64,000 nt of DNA from an uncultured Eubacteriales bacterium (GCA_934444365.1 CAKSCM010000005.1:73710-137709), one strand, 5' to 3'. Numbered from the stretch's first letter, positions 46,556 through 55,043 are shown. The notes: generated by a model from the letters alone, not told the origin. A program made the numbers and translations.

Positions 46556-46777
46556 ATGCTGCGTTTTTTCAGACTTTTAAGATATTATCTTATAATGGGA
46601 ATTACGGCGCTGGTTCTTACTTTCACCGCTTCGGCCCAGTCTTCATCGCCCGCTACCGGCGATGAATTCAACCCCGTATTTCTCATAATCGCCGGGGTGG
46701 CCGTTATAGGCTTTGTGCTTGTAATAGTGCTCACCCGTCCGAAAAAAGATAAAAAGGACGACGAAAAGGACAAATAA
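46556..46777 (+). CDS. Microprotein: signal peptide plus sorting-signal-like membrane segment
   Basis: 73 residues, 19 nt after ackA with AAGGAAAGG upstream. N-terminal hydrophobic signal ending ASAQ, then only about nine residues before SPATGDEF, a hydrophobic helix (PVFLIIAGVAVIGFVLVIVL) and a Lys/Asp-rich tail. The SPATG-TM-KKDKK arrangement is that of a sortase-type cell-wall sorting signal with Ser in place of Leu. If the signal peptide is cut, almost nothing remains outside. It could be a two-helix membrane peptide. Function unknown. Confidence 0.7.
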   Translation: MLRFFRLLRYYLIMGITALVLTFTASAQSSSPATGDEFNPVFLIIAGVAVIGFVLVIVLTRPKKDKKDDEKDK

Positions 46778-46840
46778 TCCCATTTCACCGGACAAATCCC
46801 CGTAACATTTTAAAAAATTGCACTTTTTTAAAATTTATTG

Positions 46841-46870
46841 TTGACAAGACGGGATGTTTTATATTATAAT
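46841..46870 (+). promoter_or_regulatory. Promoter of the tRNA operon
   Basis: TTGACA, 18-nt spacer, TATAAT, 45 nt before the first tRNA. Confidence 0.8.
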
Positions 46871-46915
46871 ACTGCTTGCGCCGCATAACGATAAAGCGGT
46901 GCAGGCAGTTTATAC

Positions 46916-46992
46916 GGCGGTATAGCTCAGTTGGCTAGAGCATTCGGTTCATACCCGAAGTGTCGTTGGTTCGAGTCCAATTACCGCTACCA
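46916..46992 (+). tRNA. tRNA-Met (CAT)
   Basis: Cloverleaf with acceptor GGCGGTA/TACCGCT (G1-U72 wobble), anticodon stem TTCGG/CCGAA around loop TTCATAC, T-loop TTCGAGT, and encoded CCA. The U-containing terminal pair and A-rich features differ from initiator tRNA, so elongator Met is likely; a tRNA-Ile2 (lysidine) identity is not excluded. Confidence 0.92.
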
Positions 46993-46994
46993 AT

Positions 46995-47069
46995 GGCCCG
47001 GTGGTCAAACGGTTAAGACACCGCCCTTTCACGGCGGTAATACGAGTTCGATTCTCGTCCGGGTCACCA
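46995..47069 (+). tRNA. tRNA-Glu (TTC)
   Basis: Acceptor GGCCCGG/CCGGGTC, anticodon stem CCGCC/GGCGG with loop CTTTCAC, T-loop TTCGATT, encoded CCA. Two nucleotides after tRNA-Met. Confidence 0.95.
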
Positions 47070-47110
47070 TTTTTTCTTTTTAATTGATGTATGTGCGTGC
47101 GACGCCGTAC

Positions 47111-47187
47111 GGACGCATAGCTCAGCTGGTTAGAGCGCTCGCCTCACACGCGAGAGGTCCACGGTTCGAGTCCGTGTGTGTCCACCA
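47111..47187 (+). tRNA. tRNA-Val (CAC)
   Basis: Acceptor GGACGCA/TGTGTCC, anticodon stem CTCGC/GCGAG with loop CTCACAC, T-loop TTCGAGT, encoded CCA. Last of the three-tRNA operon; the TPP riboswitch leader begins ~55 nt later. Confidence 0.95.
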
Positions 47188-47241
47188 CCTGAAAAATATG
47201 TTGCAAACCGTAAAACGGCTTTGTAAGTGACATTATATTTA

Positions 47242-47325
47242 CGACGGGGTGCTTTAAAAGGCTGAGACGGATTTTTTCCGAACCCTTGAACCTGATCCGG
47301 ATAATGCCGGCGTAGGAACGCTTTT
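47242..47325 (+). promoter_or_regulatory. TPP riboswitch (THI element)
   Basis: Conserved blocks of the thiamine-pyrophosphate aptamer: CGGGGTGC, GGCTGAGA, then AACCCTTGAACCTGATCC, GGATAATGCCGGCGTAGGAA. The order and spacing are canonical. It precedes a thiamine transporter gene. Confidence 0.95.
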
Positions 47326-47335
47326 CAGACTTTTT

Positions 47336-47386
47336 TAACCTTTGTCTTTGCACAGGGTCGAAAGGGTCTTTTTATTTTTTATTTTT
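47336..47386 (+). terminator. Expression-platform terminator of the TPP riboswitch
   Basis: ACCTTT and AAAGGGT arms (one bulge) followed by CTTTTTATTTTTT just upstream of the thiT ribosome site. Ligand-bound aptamer would favour this stem and stop transcription. Confidence 0.55.
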
Positions 47387-47406
47387 CCCAAAAGGAGCAA
47401 AAAATT

Positions 47407-48258
47407 ATGTCAGAAACGACAACACAGACAAAAACAAAAATGTCTACAAGACAGCGTACCCGCGCCCTCACCGAAGCCGCGCTGATGCTCGCTCTGGGCA
47501 CTGTTTTACAGTTCATCCCTCTTGTAAAAATGCCCTTCGGCGGCGATGTCACCGCATTTTGCATGCTTCCGGTAATAATAATCGCTTACCGCTACGGCTG
47601 CAAATTCGGCTTTTTGGTCGGCTTTGTTTATTCCCTTATTCAGCTGCTGCTCGGAATGAACAATTTACAGTACGGCACCTCTTTCACGGCCGTCGTGATC
47701 ATACTTCTGTTTGACTACATTCTCGCCTATTCCTCGATAGGACTCGCCGGTGTATTCAAAAACTCCAAGCTTTCCCAGGGCAAGGCTCTCGCCTACGGCT
47801 CGCTTATAGTATGCGCCGTAAGGCTTATATGCCATATTATCTCCGGCTGCACCGTATGGGCCATATGGGCTCCCGAAGGTATGCCGGTAATAGAGTACTC
47901 GGTGCTTTACAATTCGGCATACATGATCCCCGAAGCGATAATCACCGCGGCTGTCGGCGTTTGGATCTCCAGCTTTATAGATTTCAGAAACCCGACCCTC
48001 GCCGTACATGTAAGAAAAGAATCGACCGGCGGTGCAAGCACCGTTATTCTCAAGACCGTAAGCTCGCTTTTCGCGATAGCCGCCGTGGTTATTGACACCC
48101 TTCACATCTTCTCGACCGTTCAGTCGGAAGAAGGCTTCAACCTTGCGCTCATCTCGAACGTCAATCCCCTTTTGCTGGTTGTAACCACCCTTGTCGGTGC
48201 AGCCGGATGCGTGCTGTTCTACCTCATATACAAAAAGACAGCAAGCAAAAACGGATAG
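47407..48258 (+). CDS. thiT: ECF-type thiamine transporter S component
   Basis: 283 residues. Core ThiT fold (~18-195) with six helices, starting TRALTEAALMLALGTVLQFIPL, followed by the segment FCMLPVIIIAYRYGCKFGFLVGFVYSLIQ and the helix containing WAIWAPEGM that supplies thiamine-ring contacts in ThiT. The S component would use a shared EcfAA'T module encoded elsewhere. It carries a C-terminal extension of ~85 residues with two more hydrophobic helices, absent from the typical ~190-residue ThiT. Preceded by a TPP riboswitch, which agrees with the assignment. RBS AAAGGAG. Confidence 0.9.
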   Translation: MSETTTQTKTKMSTRQRTRALTEAALMLALGTVLQFIPLVKMPFGGDVTAFCMLPVIIIAYRYGCKFGFLVGFVYSLIQLLLGMNNLQYGTSFTAVVIILLFDYILAYSSIGLAGVFKNSKLSQGKALAYGSLIVCAVRLICHIISGCTVWAIWAPEGMPVIEYSVLYNSAYMIPEAIITAAVGVWISSFIDFRNPTLAVHVRKESTGGASTVILKTVSSLFAIAAVVIDTLHIFSTVQSEEGFNLALISNVNPLLLVVTTLVGAAGCVLFYLIYKKTASKNG

Positions 48259-48318
48259 TTTTCTGCCTTTTTACCGGCAGATGCACCGCAAAAATCAACA
48301 GTTCCCCCTATACATAAA

Positions 48319-48361
48319 AACCGAGCCCGACCGAAATTTTACCTCCCGGTCGGGCTTGGTT
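48319..48361. terminator. Bidirectional terminator between thiT and the GNAT gene
   Basis: Fifteen-base stem AACCGAGCCCGACCG with CGGTCGGGCTTGGTT (one G-U pair), A-run before and T-run after. Confidence 0.88.
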
Positions 48362-48364
48362 TAT

Positions 48365-48895
48365 TTATCGGCTTGTCTTTGCCGCCTTGTACACCCTTTT
48401 GTACAGGGTGTTCTTTATTTTCTCGAATTCAGACTCGTCCACAGCGCGACCGTATGTCATCATTTTAAGCGGTATCGCCTTTTTATCGGGCGAAAATGCG
48501 GGCTGTATATACGGATAATCGTTAAGAACAAAGCCGCATCTTTCATAAAATCCCACCCGGCGCGAGGTCATACCACCGCACGGCGGCTCCACCTCAAGGC
48601 AGACCATTCCGCAAAGCTTTTTAACCGCTTCACCCAGCATTACGCCGCCGAGCCCCATACAACGATATTTTTCATCCACCGCAAAGTGCTCGATATAGCC
48701 GAAATTTTCGAATTGCCACACCGCAATAAATCCCTTTACGCTGCCGTTTGTATCCGGAAGAATATAAACGGTATATCCGTCCTCCTCAAGCAAAGCCCGC
48801 TGCTCATCCTCGCTTCGCCGCTCATCGTCGGGAAAGCTCTTTTCCATTATACGGTACACGGCGCCGAATTCGCCGTTTTCCATAGGCCTCAACAC
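48365..48895 (-). CDS. GNAT-family N-acetyltransferase
   Basis: 176 residues from a GTG with GAGGAGG 9 nt upstream. Motif A: YIEHFAVDEKYRCMGLGGVMLGEAVKKL (R-C-M-G-L-G), followed by the VGFYERCGFVLND block. Substrate unknown. Single gene, convergent with thiT. Confidence 0.85.
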   Translation of the reverse strand: MLRPMENGEFGAVYRIMEKSFPDDERRSEDEQRALLEEDGYTVYILPDTNGSVKGFIAVWQFENFGYIEHFAVDEKYRCMGLGGVMLGEAVKKLCGMVCLEVEPPCGGMTSRRVGFYERCGFVLNDYPYIQPAFSPDKKAIPLKMMTYGRAVDESEFEKIKNTLYKRVYKAAKTSR

Positions 48896-49178
48896 GCTTA
48901 TAGCCCTCCTCAAAACCACAGTTATATACCGATGATACCATGTACCGCATTTTATTTCAAGAGCCGTCTTTAAGCCGACGAAAATCGAACAATCTACCGT
49001 ATAAAAAACAGGGCTGCCGATCGGATGTTTTCCGGTTTAAGCATACGCTTGTTACACCCGACGGCCGAGCCCCGTTTTATTTTCCCCGGCCTTTAAAGAT
49101 TTGTTTGGCCGACTCCCCAAAAACCCGGTTGCCTTTTGATTTTAAAGCTTTTACAGCTTTAACCTTAGGATTATCCCC

Positions 49179-49604
49179 TTACTCCGCAAGCTTTGCGCCG
49201 AGGGCATTGCAGGCGGCCTTCGCGTCGTCGTCCGGCTCTTCGTTGCATATAACGCCGTCCGCCGCGAGCACCGCACCGTCAGCACGGCAGGTATCCTCCC
49301 AGTTCCTCATCCATTCGCCGTCTCCCCAGCCGTAGGAACCGAAAAGACCGATTTTCTTGCCCGAGAGCTTACCCTCGCAGGATGAAAACATGGGCTCGAA
49401 TTCGTCCTCTTCAAGCTGCTCGCTTCCCATTGAGGGACAACCGAAAGCGACGGCCGAGTAAGCATCCATCATATCTGCATTAAAATCCGAGCAGGAAATA
49501 ACGTCGGCTTCTCCGCCTGCGTTTTTCGCTCCGTTTGCTACCTCGTACGCCATGGCCTCGGTGTTACCCGTACCGCTCCAATACACTACTGCTATTTTGC
49601 TCAT
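49179..49604 (-). CDS. Flavodoxin
   Basis: 141 residues from MSKIAVV (AAGGA 8 nt upstream). FMN phosphate loop VVYWSGTGNTEAMA, then GCPSMGSEQLEEDEFEP and GSYGWGDGEWM, which supply isoalloxazine contacts. A short-chain flavodoxin, a low-potential electron carrier that often substitutes for ferredoxin under iron limitation. Preceded on the same strand by the DUF3793 and DUF2325 genes. Confidence 0.95.
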   Translation of the reverse strand: MSKIAVVYWSGTGNTEAMAYEVANGAKNAGGEADVISCSDFNADMMDAYSAVAFGCPSMGSEQLEEDEFEPMFSSCEGKLSGKKIGLFGSYGWGDGEWMRNWEDTCRADGAVLAADGVICNEEPDDDAKAACNALGAKLAE

Positions 49605-49690
49605 TTTTTTCATCCTTTCTTTTGCTGCAATGAATACGGAATTTTTTGTCCGTTACATCGCCTGGTTGCACTTTTATGCAACACTTTATT

Positions 49691-50257
49691 TTAGTTTTTT
49701 ATTTCGCGCGGCTTAACTACCAGCCGCTCGAAACATCGGTCGCGGCAGTAAGCCTGCTTATATAGTCTTGTACATTTTTCGTAAAGCGCAAATCGCTTTT
49801 TGGCCGATTCAACATCCGAATAAACCTTCCATGTGCCGACGTATTTTGCGTCCTTTGCACCCGAGCTGATAAAACCCATTACATCCTCAGGAGGATAGCC
49901 GAGAAAAAGCCCCACCTCGTGCGGAAACTCCTCACAGCTCCTTACCCGTCTCGATAATTCTCCTATACACCTGTTGATATTCTCGACCGGATAGCCGAGC
50001 CCTTCCAAAAATCCCCGCGCTTTACCCCGTTCAAGATCCTTTTTAAGCGCGTCGGGGCGGTAAACGTACAAAAGCGCCCTGTCCTTTGTCATTCTTATCG
50101 GCACCATTCTGACCCCCTTCGGAACAAGGGAGGTATTAATCCGCCTGAGTGATGCGTAAAAATCCTCCCGTGAGCCGAATGAGACCGAAAACAGATTGCC
50201 GGTTTTAATTCCGGCCAGGGTCGGCGAACAGTGAAAAACCACCTTTTCCTCAGACAT
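49691..50257 (-). CDS. DUF3793 family protein
   Basis: 188 residues from MSEEKVVFHCSPTLAGIKTGNLFS, the hallmark N-terminus of this family. Later conserved stretches are ALLYVYR and EVGLFLGYPPEDVMGFI; the C-terminus has a Cys pair (YCRDRCF). Cytoplasmic by sequence, no cofactor motif recognised. Function unknown; genes of this family commonly neighbour flavodoxin and iron genes in Clostridia. The ATG overlaps the end of the DUF2325 gene by 8 nt. Confidence 0.88.
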   Translation of the reverse strand: MSEEKVVFHCSPTLAGIKTGNLFSVSFGSREDFYASLRRINTSLVPKGVRMVPIRMTKDRALLYVYRPDALKKDLERGKARGFLEGLGYPVENINRCIGELSRRVRSCEEFPHEVGLFLGYPPEDVMGFISSGAKDAKYVGTWKVYSDVESAKKRFALYEKCTRLYKQAYCRDRCFERLVVKPREIKN

Positions 50258-50543
50258 TAACAGCACCCCCGGCATGAGTGTCCAAAATACGCCGTAATGC
50301 CGATATAGAACCGGTCTGGCTTCTTGCAATATTAATATTCTTCTTTTTGGCCTGACCGTTTGCTATATCCAGCATTTTATGCGACATGGTCCCCGTAAAC
50401 ATCACGAGCAGATCGGGATTTCCGAAATCGAGCAGTCCCCGTCCCGTTTTTACATAAACCTTGGCCTTGCAGGAATACTCCTTGCAAAGCTCCTCATATC
50501 TCCTTACCATACATTCGTTTCCTCCGAGTATTACAACGCTCAT
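50250..50543 (-). CDS. DUF2325 family protein
   Basis: 97 residues. Starts SVVILGGNECMVRRYEELC, the Rossmann-like opening of DUF2325, and ends with the HM/HK-x-A-N segment TGTMSHKMLDIANGQAKKKNI and SQTGSISALRRIL. Small dinucleotide-fold-like protein of unknown role, translationally coupled to DUF3793 and followed by flavodoxin. A palindromic operator-like site lies 244 nt upstream. Confidence 0.88.
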   Translation of the reverse strand: MSVVILGGNECMVRRYEELCKEYSCKAKVYVKTGRGLLDFGNPDLLVMFTGTMSHKMLDIANGQAKKKNINIARSQTGSISALRRILDTHAGGAVNV

Positions 50544-50964
50544 ACCGTATTATCATCTCCTTATTTTTTGTCAGCCGAAATTAATCATCGTAACCGGCCA
50601 TAATGGCGGCCTTTCGGCGTATTTTTTATCGCCGCCGGCAGACTGAAAAGCTGCCTTACCGGCTTTTTCTTGTAAAATACAGTGTTCCTTCTTAGTATTC
50701 TTATGTGTTCTTCTTTAATGCAAGAGTTTTCCCACTCTACTCCGATCCACACGAAAAGCCGGACGGATTGCTCTCGGCTCATCTGTAGTTAGCGTACGCT
50801 AACTCAGCCGGATTTTTTAGCCGTGCCGAAGGGCTTTTTTCGGGCCTTACGGCACGGTCGGTTCATCTTATATGTTTTAAAACAGGGTCGCTTTTTACAT
50901 CCGCCGAATAATTTAACGGGCCTATAAAACCCATAAAAATATTTTTAGACGGTTTATAAAAAAA
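50544..50964. other. Intergenic region with an operator-like palindrome and a hairpin
   Basis: No convincing gene. Contains the palindrome at 50787 and a CCGTGCC/GGCACGG hairpin (50821-50857) without a U-tract. A weak promoter-like TTGCAT-18-AATACT on the minus strand (around 50700) could serve the DUF2325 operon. Confidence 0.4.
50787..50804. promoter_or_regulatory. Palindromic box, site 1
   Basis: Perfect 18-bp palindrome AGTTAGCGTACGCTAACT. Same core (GTTAGC-N4-GCTAAC) as the sites at 54577, 58274 and 58382, all beside iron-linked genes. Confidence 0.6.
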
Positions 50965-51225
50965 TTATTTACCGCGAAGCCTGTCAAAAAAGCTTTTTTT
51001 CTCATATTCTTCGCTTTTTGCATCGGTCAGGGTGTATCCGCCGGCGTCGATCGCGCTTTTAAGCTTATCAAACGGAAGATCATCGTCCGATATAACGACC
51101 GCCTCACCATTTATATGCGACGACGACACCTTTTTCACCTTGAATTCACGGCGGATCAGGTCGTTAATATGCGCCTCGCACATCCCGCACATCATACCTT
51201 CGATTTTAAGGGTTGTTTTCACCAT
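50965..51225 (-). CDS. Heavy-metal-associated (HMA) domain protein
   Basis: 86 residues from MVKTTLKIEGMMC (GGAGG 8 nt upstream). One ferredoxin-like HMA domain with the metal site GMMCGMCEAHI (C-x2-C). Resembles CopZ-type copper chaperones, with a short charged C-terminal extension (EEYEKKSFFDRLRGK). No P-type ATPase is adjacent; it is 45 nt after the ABC permease gene and probably co-transcribed with it. Confidence 0.85.
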   Translation of the reverse strand: MVKTTLKIEGMMCGMCEAHINDLIRREFKVKKVSSSHINGEAVVISDDDLPFDKLKSAIDAGGYTLTDAKSEEYEKKSFFDRLRGK

Positions 51226-51270
51226 TTTAAAGACCTCCGAACATGTACTTAACTTTAAATACAATGCTTT

Positions 51271-53553
51271 TTATTCGGCACATTTTAGCGCTTCGACCAT
51301 ATCGATCTTCCTGTTTTTGCGAGCAACCATAAAGCTTACCGCAAGGGACATTCCGACCGTAAGTACAAGGCTTAAAACACAGGAAAACGGACTTATACTC
51401 AGCTCAGTTTCGTATTCGCCGGCCAGCTTTTTCAGAAGATAGTCAAGAATCAGAATACCAAGCGGCAGACCGATAATCGAGCCTACAATGCTTATAAACA
51501 GGTTTTGTCCGATAAGCAGGCGGCCGATCCTATTATTCCTGAAGCCGACCACCTTAAGGGTTGCCATTTCGCGGTAGCGCTCGGTGTAGCTCATAACGCC
51601 GAGGTTATAAAGCACCACTACTCCGAGCAGCAATGCTCCGCCTATAAGCAGATATATCATCATATCCATAAGCTCGGTGAAGGTGTCGAAGGAATCGATT
51701 ATCATCTGCTTTGACTGAACGCTCTTTATTGCGCTGCCGGCCGGAATATTGTTTTTGTCGGTGTCAGTATATACCGAATCGGGCTTAAAATCAAGGCCGA
51801 GACTCTCATATGTTCCTGGTGTCATTACCATGCTTTCGGTAACGCTGCGTATAATTCCGAGAACCTTTACCGTGTACATCTCATCAGATCCGAACGGACT
51901 GAAGGTTAAGCTGTCGCCCTGTGACAAAGAAAATTCATCCGCTATTCTCCGGCAGATGTAAACGCCGCCGTCCTTTATGCTTACAAACTCATTGCTCTTA
52001 TCCTTCGGAAAACGCACCTTATCGCCCGATATATCATATACATCAAGCGAGACCGCCTTTTCCTCAAGCTGAACGCTTAAGCTCATGCTCGTATCGCCTG
52101 AATACTTGTCTTTAATCTCCTCACGCTGCAAGTCGGTTGCGTCCTCGGAAAAATATATCCGCGAGGAATAATTTGTAGCATCGTTGTAATAGGTTTGCAA
52201 AAACACGCTCATTGTGTCGCGCATTCCGAGGGCCGCTATAACAATAACCATGCAGCCGACAACACCGATAAAGCTCATTGCGGTACGTGATTTATGGCGG
52301 ACGATATCGCGCATGTTCCAGCGTGTGCCGAACGACAGCTTGTGGAAAAACGCCGTTTTTTCAATCAGCATCGGCTTATTCTTGCGCGGCGTGTAGGGTC
52401 TTAATGCATCGGCAGGAGTGCCATAGAGCATACTTTTAACCGAAAGATATCCTATCAATGTAAGCAGGACTATTATTCCGGCAAGCACAACATAACAAAA
52501 CCACGGAAAATACAAACGCCATTCGTCGATGTCCATATAAGTGCCCATCATCCCGTCGGGATTCATTATCATCCAGGCAACGAGATATCCGAGCAGTGTC
52601 CCGAGCAGAGAACCGATAACACCGATGACAAACGCATAGGACGAATAGTGGCGGATTATCCGTTTATCCTTAAAGCCGAGGGCTTTAAGCGTACCTATCT
52701 GAACCTTCTCTTTTGCTGCAAGACGGTGCATTGTGGTAACCATTGTTAGCACGGCTATAAGCAAGAACAAAACCGGCAAGACCGAGCCCATGTTCTGGCC
52801 TTCCTCAATTTCGCCCTTGGCGCCTGCATAGGGGCCCGATTCGTCCTTTGTCAGCACCAGAGTGCTTACCCCGAGGGATGAATCCACGGCCTTTACAAGC
52901 TCGCTTTTTTCAAGTCCCGATATTATATTTATTTGCGGATAGTATGCCATTCCCATTACTTTTTCATACATAACGGGGGAAATATAGGCGAATCCGTGGG
53001 TCGAAAAATCCGGCATAATCTGGCTTTCGTCCCTGACACATATCATAAATTCGCCCGACTTTATAAGTCCTTTAACCGTTCCGCTTATTTTTATGTTTTT
53101 GTATTTGAGTGTTATGCTGTCGCCGAGCGAAAAATCATTCGCCGAAGCATATTTATCCGACAGCCATACCCCGTTTTCACTGTTTTTGTCGTAAGCGTCG
53201 CCCTCGGTTACAAGCATTCCGGATACCGCCGCATTCGTTGTAACGGCAAGGCTTAAGGTATCGCCCTCGCGCTCTTTTACGTCCACCGCTGCGCTTACAA
53301 AGCGCGCGGCATTATCAACACCGTCGATACTCAGTATTTTTTGTAAATCCTCATCCTTAAAGGAAGCTTCCGACATAACACGGTAGTCGGCATAACCGGT
53401 TTTTTTAAAGAAGGAATCGGTATTGCCCTTTATGCTTACCCACTCCATATTAAAACCGACAAATATACCTATACCGAGAGTTATCATTATTATCATCGAA
53501 ATAAACTGGGCACGGTACAAACCGACGGTTCGCCACATCTTTTTAAACAGCAT
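51271..53553 (-). CDS. FtsX/MacB-type ABC transporter permease
   Basis: 760 residues. Two FtsX-like modules: an N-terminal helix (~14-34), a large extracytoplasmic domain (~50-245), three helices (~255-370), then a second helix (~425), a second external domain (~450-620) and three C-terminal helices. This duplicated 8-10-helix plan is common in Gram-positive permeases that act on peptides, lipids or lipoproteins. It pairs with the ATPase encoded 15 nt upstream. Substrate unknown; neither a BceS/R kinase pair nor a lantibiotic cluster is present. Confidence 0.9.
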   Translation of the reverse strand: MLFKKMWRTVGLYRAQFISMIIMITLGIGIFVGFNMEWVSIKGNTDSFFKKTGYADYRVMSEASFKDEDLQKILSIDGVDNAARFVSAAVDVKEREGDTLSLAVTTNAAVSGMLVTEGDAYDKNSENGVWLSDKYASANDFSLGDSITLKYKNIKISGTVKGLIKSGEFMICVRDESQIMPDFSTHGFAYISPVMYEKVMGMAYYPQINIISGLEKSELVKAVDSSLGVSTLVLTKDESGPYAGAKGEIEEGQNMGSVLPVLFLLIAVLTMVTTMHRLAAKEKVQIGTLKALGFKDKRIIRHYSSYAFVIGVIGSLLGTLLGYLVAWMIMNPDGMMGTYMDIDEWRLYFPWFCYVVLAGIIVLLTLIGYLSVKSMLYGTPADALRPYTPRKNKPMLIEKTAFFHKLSFGTRWNMRDIVRHKSRTAMSFIGVVGCMVIVIAALGMRDTMSVFLQTYYNDATNYSSRIYFSEDATDLQREEIKDKYSGDTSMSLSVQLEEKAVSLDVYDISGDKVRFPKDKSNEFVSIKDGGVYICRRIADEFSLSQGDSLTFSPFGSDEMYTVKVLGIIRSVTESMVMTPGTYESLGLDFKPDSVYTDTDKNNIPAGSAIKSVQSKQMIIDSFDTFTELMDMMIYLLIGGALLLGVVVLYNLGVMSYTERYREMATLKVVGFRNNRIGRLLIGQNLFISIVGSIIGLPLGILILDYLLKKLAGEYETELSISPFSCVLSLVLTVGMSLAVSFMVARKNRKIDMVEALKCAE

Positions 53554-53568
53554 AACCGTTTTCCCCCT

Positions 53569-54270
53569 TTACCAGTCTATTTCATCGGCCGACGCTGGAT
53601 TTTGCTGTTCTTCGCACGAAACGACATGCCCGTTTTTGACCCTTATAACAACGTCCGCCATTTTCGCTATGTTCTGGTTATGGGTGACTATAACTATGGT
53701 CTTTTTGTAATTGCGGGCCATTTTAAGCAAAAGCTTTAAAACCATAACGCCGGTTTCGGAATCGAGGGCGCCGGTCGGCTCGTCGCAAAGCAGAATCTTC
53801 GGATTTTTAGCCAATGCACGGGCAATAGATACCCTTTGCTGCTCGCCGCCGGAGAGCTCGGAGGGGAAATTTCTCAAATGATCCGAAAGACCGACCTCCT
53901 CTATCATCTTGGTTGCAGACAAGGCGTTTGGGGCAATCTCCTTAACCAAAGCAACATTCTCATGAACCGTAAGGGTCGGTACAAGATTGTAAAACTGAAA
54001 CACAAAGCCGACCGTTTCCGCACGGTAATCGGCAAGCTCGTCGGAGGAAAGGGTCGATATATCCTTGCCCTCAACATATATTTTCCCCGACGTCGGGCTG
54101 TCAAGCCCTCCGAGAAGATTGAGCAGAGTGCTCTTTCCGGCACCGCTCGGTCCCAGAATAACCACGAATTTTCCTTCGTCAAGGCTCATATTCACATTAT
54201 CAAGGGCCTTTAAATCATGCTCGCCGCTTTTATAAATACGGCTGACGTTTTTGAATTCAACTATACTCAT
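53569..54270 (-). CDS. MacB/LolD-type ABC transporter ATPase
   Basis: 233 residues. Walker A GPSGAGKST, Q-loop FVFQFYNLVPTLTV, signature LSGGEQQRVSIARAL, Walker B ILLCDEPTGALDSE, H-loop VIVTHN. The FQ-x-x-NL and DEPTGALD forms place it in the LolD/MacB/BceA group that energises FtsX-like permeases. First gene of the ATPase-permease-HMA unit; a palindromic box lies ~305 nt upstream. Confidence 0.93.
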   Translation of the reverse strand: MSIVEFKNVSRIYKSGEHDLKALDNVNMSLDEGKFVVILGPSGAGKSTLLNLLGGLDSPTSGKIYVEGKDISTLSSDELADYRAETVGFVFQFYNLVPTLTVHENVALVKEIAPNALSATKMIEEVGLSDHLRNFPSELSGGEQQRVSIARALAKNPKILLCDEPTGALDSETGVMVLKLLLKMARNYKKTIVIVTHNQNIAKMADVVIRVKNGHVVSCEEQQNPASADEIDW

Positions 54271-54576
54271 GCTAACTACCCCTTTCCTTAATACTTCTAT
54301 AATAAGTCCCGGCTTACCCCGCGGATATTTGTTATCCCGTAAATCGTTTTCGTTTTTATTATGATGCGTTTCGTCTTTTCGGCAGAATCAGTTTTTTAAA
54401 CCGACAGCTTTTTATTTTATTACCGCTGCACCGGATAAATTACCGAACGACTGCCTGTTCTGCCGGTCTGTTATATATAACGCGGTCGCCTGTCATCCGA
54501 CCGGCTTTAACTATTCAAACGACCTGCTATCGGCTCAACCGACCGTTCGGCACGAGCGCCTTTTCGGTTTATCAAT

Positions 54577-54598
54577 CGAGTTAGCATATGCTTACTCG
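54577..54598. promoter_or_regulatory. Palindromic box, site 2
   Basis: CGAGTTAGC-ATAT-GCTTACTCG, nine-base arms with one mismatch. Lies just past the feo terminator, upstream of the ABC ATPase gene on the minus strand. Confidence 0.5.
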
Positions 54599-54611
54599 CC
54601 CTCAAAAAGCA

Positions 54612-54641
54612 GGGAGGCGCGAATTAAAACCCGAGCCTCCC
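54612..54641 (-). terminator. Terminator of the feo operon
   Basis: Stem GGGAGGC/GCCTCCC, followed on the minus strand by TGCTTTTTG. About 130 nt after the Cys-rich partner gene. Confidence 0.65.
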
Positions 54642-54769
54642 GAAAAACCAACTAAACGTATTCCTCCGACATACTTTGCTTTAAATAAAGCCTGAACAGC
54701 TGTCTGCACATTCGCCGGAGTTCAGCATTCTGTTTTTTTGGAAACCATAACGGTATCAGGCGGTTAAAA

Positions 54770-54940
54770 CTATTTTTTGTGGCAGGAGCCCGCCATTGCA
54801 CAATGAGCGCAATTGTTGCCGCACATCGACTTCCCGCGCCGCCTGTTTTTTACTATACTGACTATTATAGCCGCAACTACCGCTATAAGCACCGCGCATA
54901 TAAGTATTGTTCCTATATGTGCCATAATCCACGAAAACAT
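54770..54940 (-). CDS. FeoB-associated Cys-rich membrane protein
   Basis: 56 residues: MFSWIMAHIGTILICAVLIA, a single membrane helix, then a basic stretch (KNRRRGKS) and a cysteine cluster MCGNNCAHCAMAGSCHKK. This is the small protein regularly found after feoB in Clostridia (PF12669 type), thought to handle Fe2+ at the inner face of the pore. It is ~100 nt downstream of feoB; RBS AAGGAGG. Confidence 0.85.
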   Translation of the reverse strand: MFSWIMAHIGTILICAVLIAVVAAIIVSIVKNRRRGKSMCGNNCAHCAMAGSCHKK

Positions 54941-55043
54941 ACAACCGACTCCTCCTTATTAATCCTCGCCGCCGGAAATAATCCTCCGGCGGCGAGCTGT
55001 CAAATTTTAAAAATCACTGCCGGGCAGTATTTAAAAGCTCTTC

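Larger units (their letters stand above)
54271..54769. other. Intergenic region upstream of the ABC exporter
   Basis: No gene supported. It holds the palindromic box at 54577 and the feo-operon terminator at 54612. Confidence 0.45.

Noticed and set aside
50585..50782. 65-codon frame starting 4 nt from the palindromic box
   Set aside because: No ribosome site before the ATG, no family resemblance, and codon use unlike the neighbours; treated as leader DNA.
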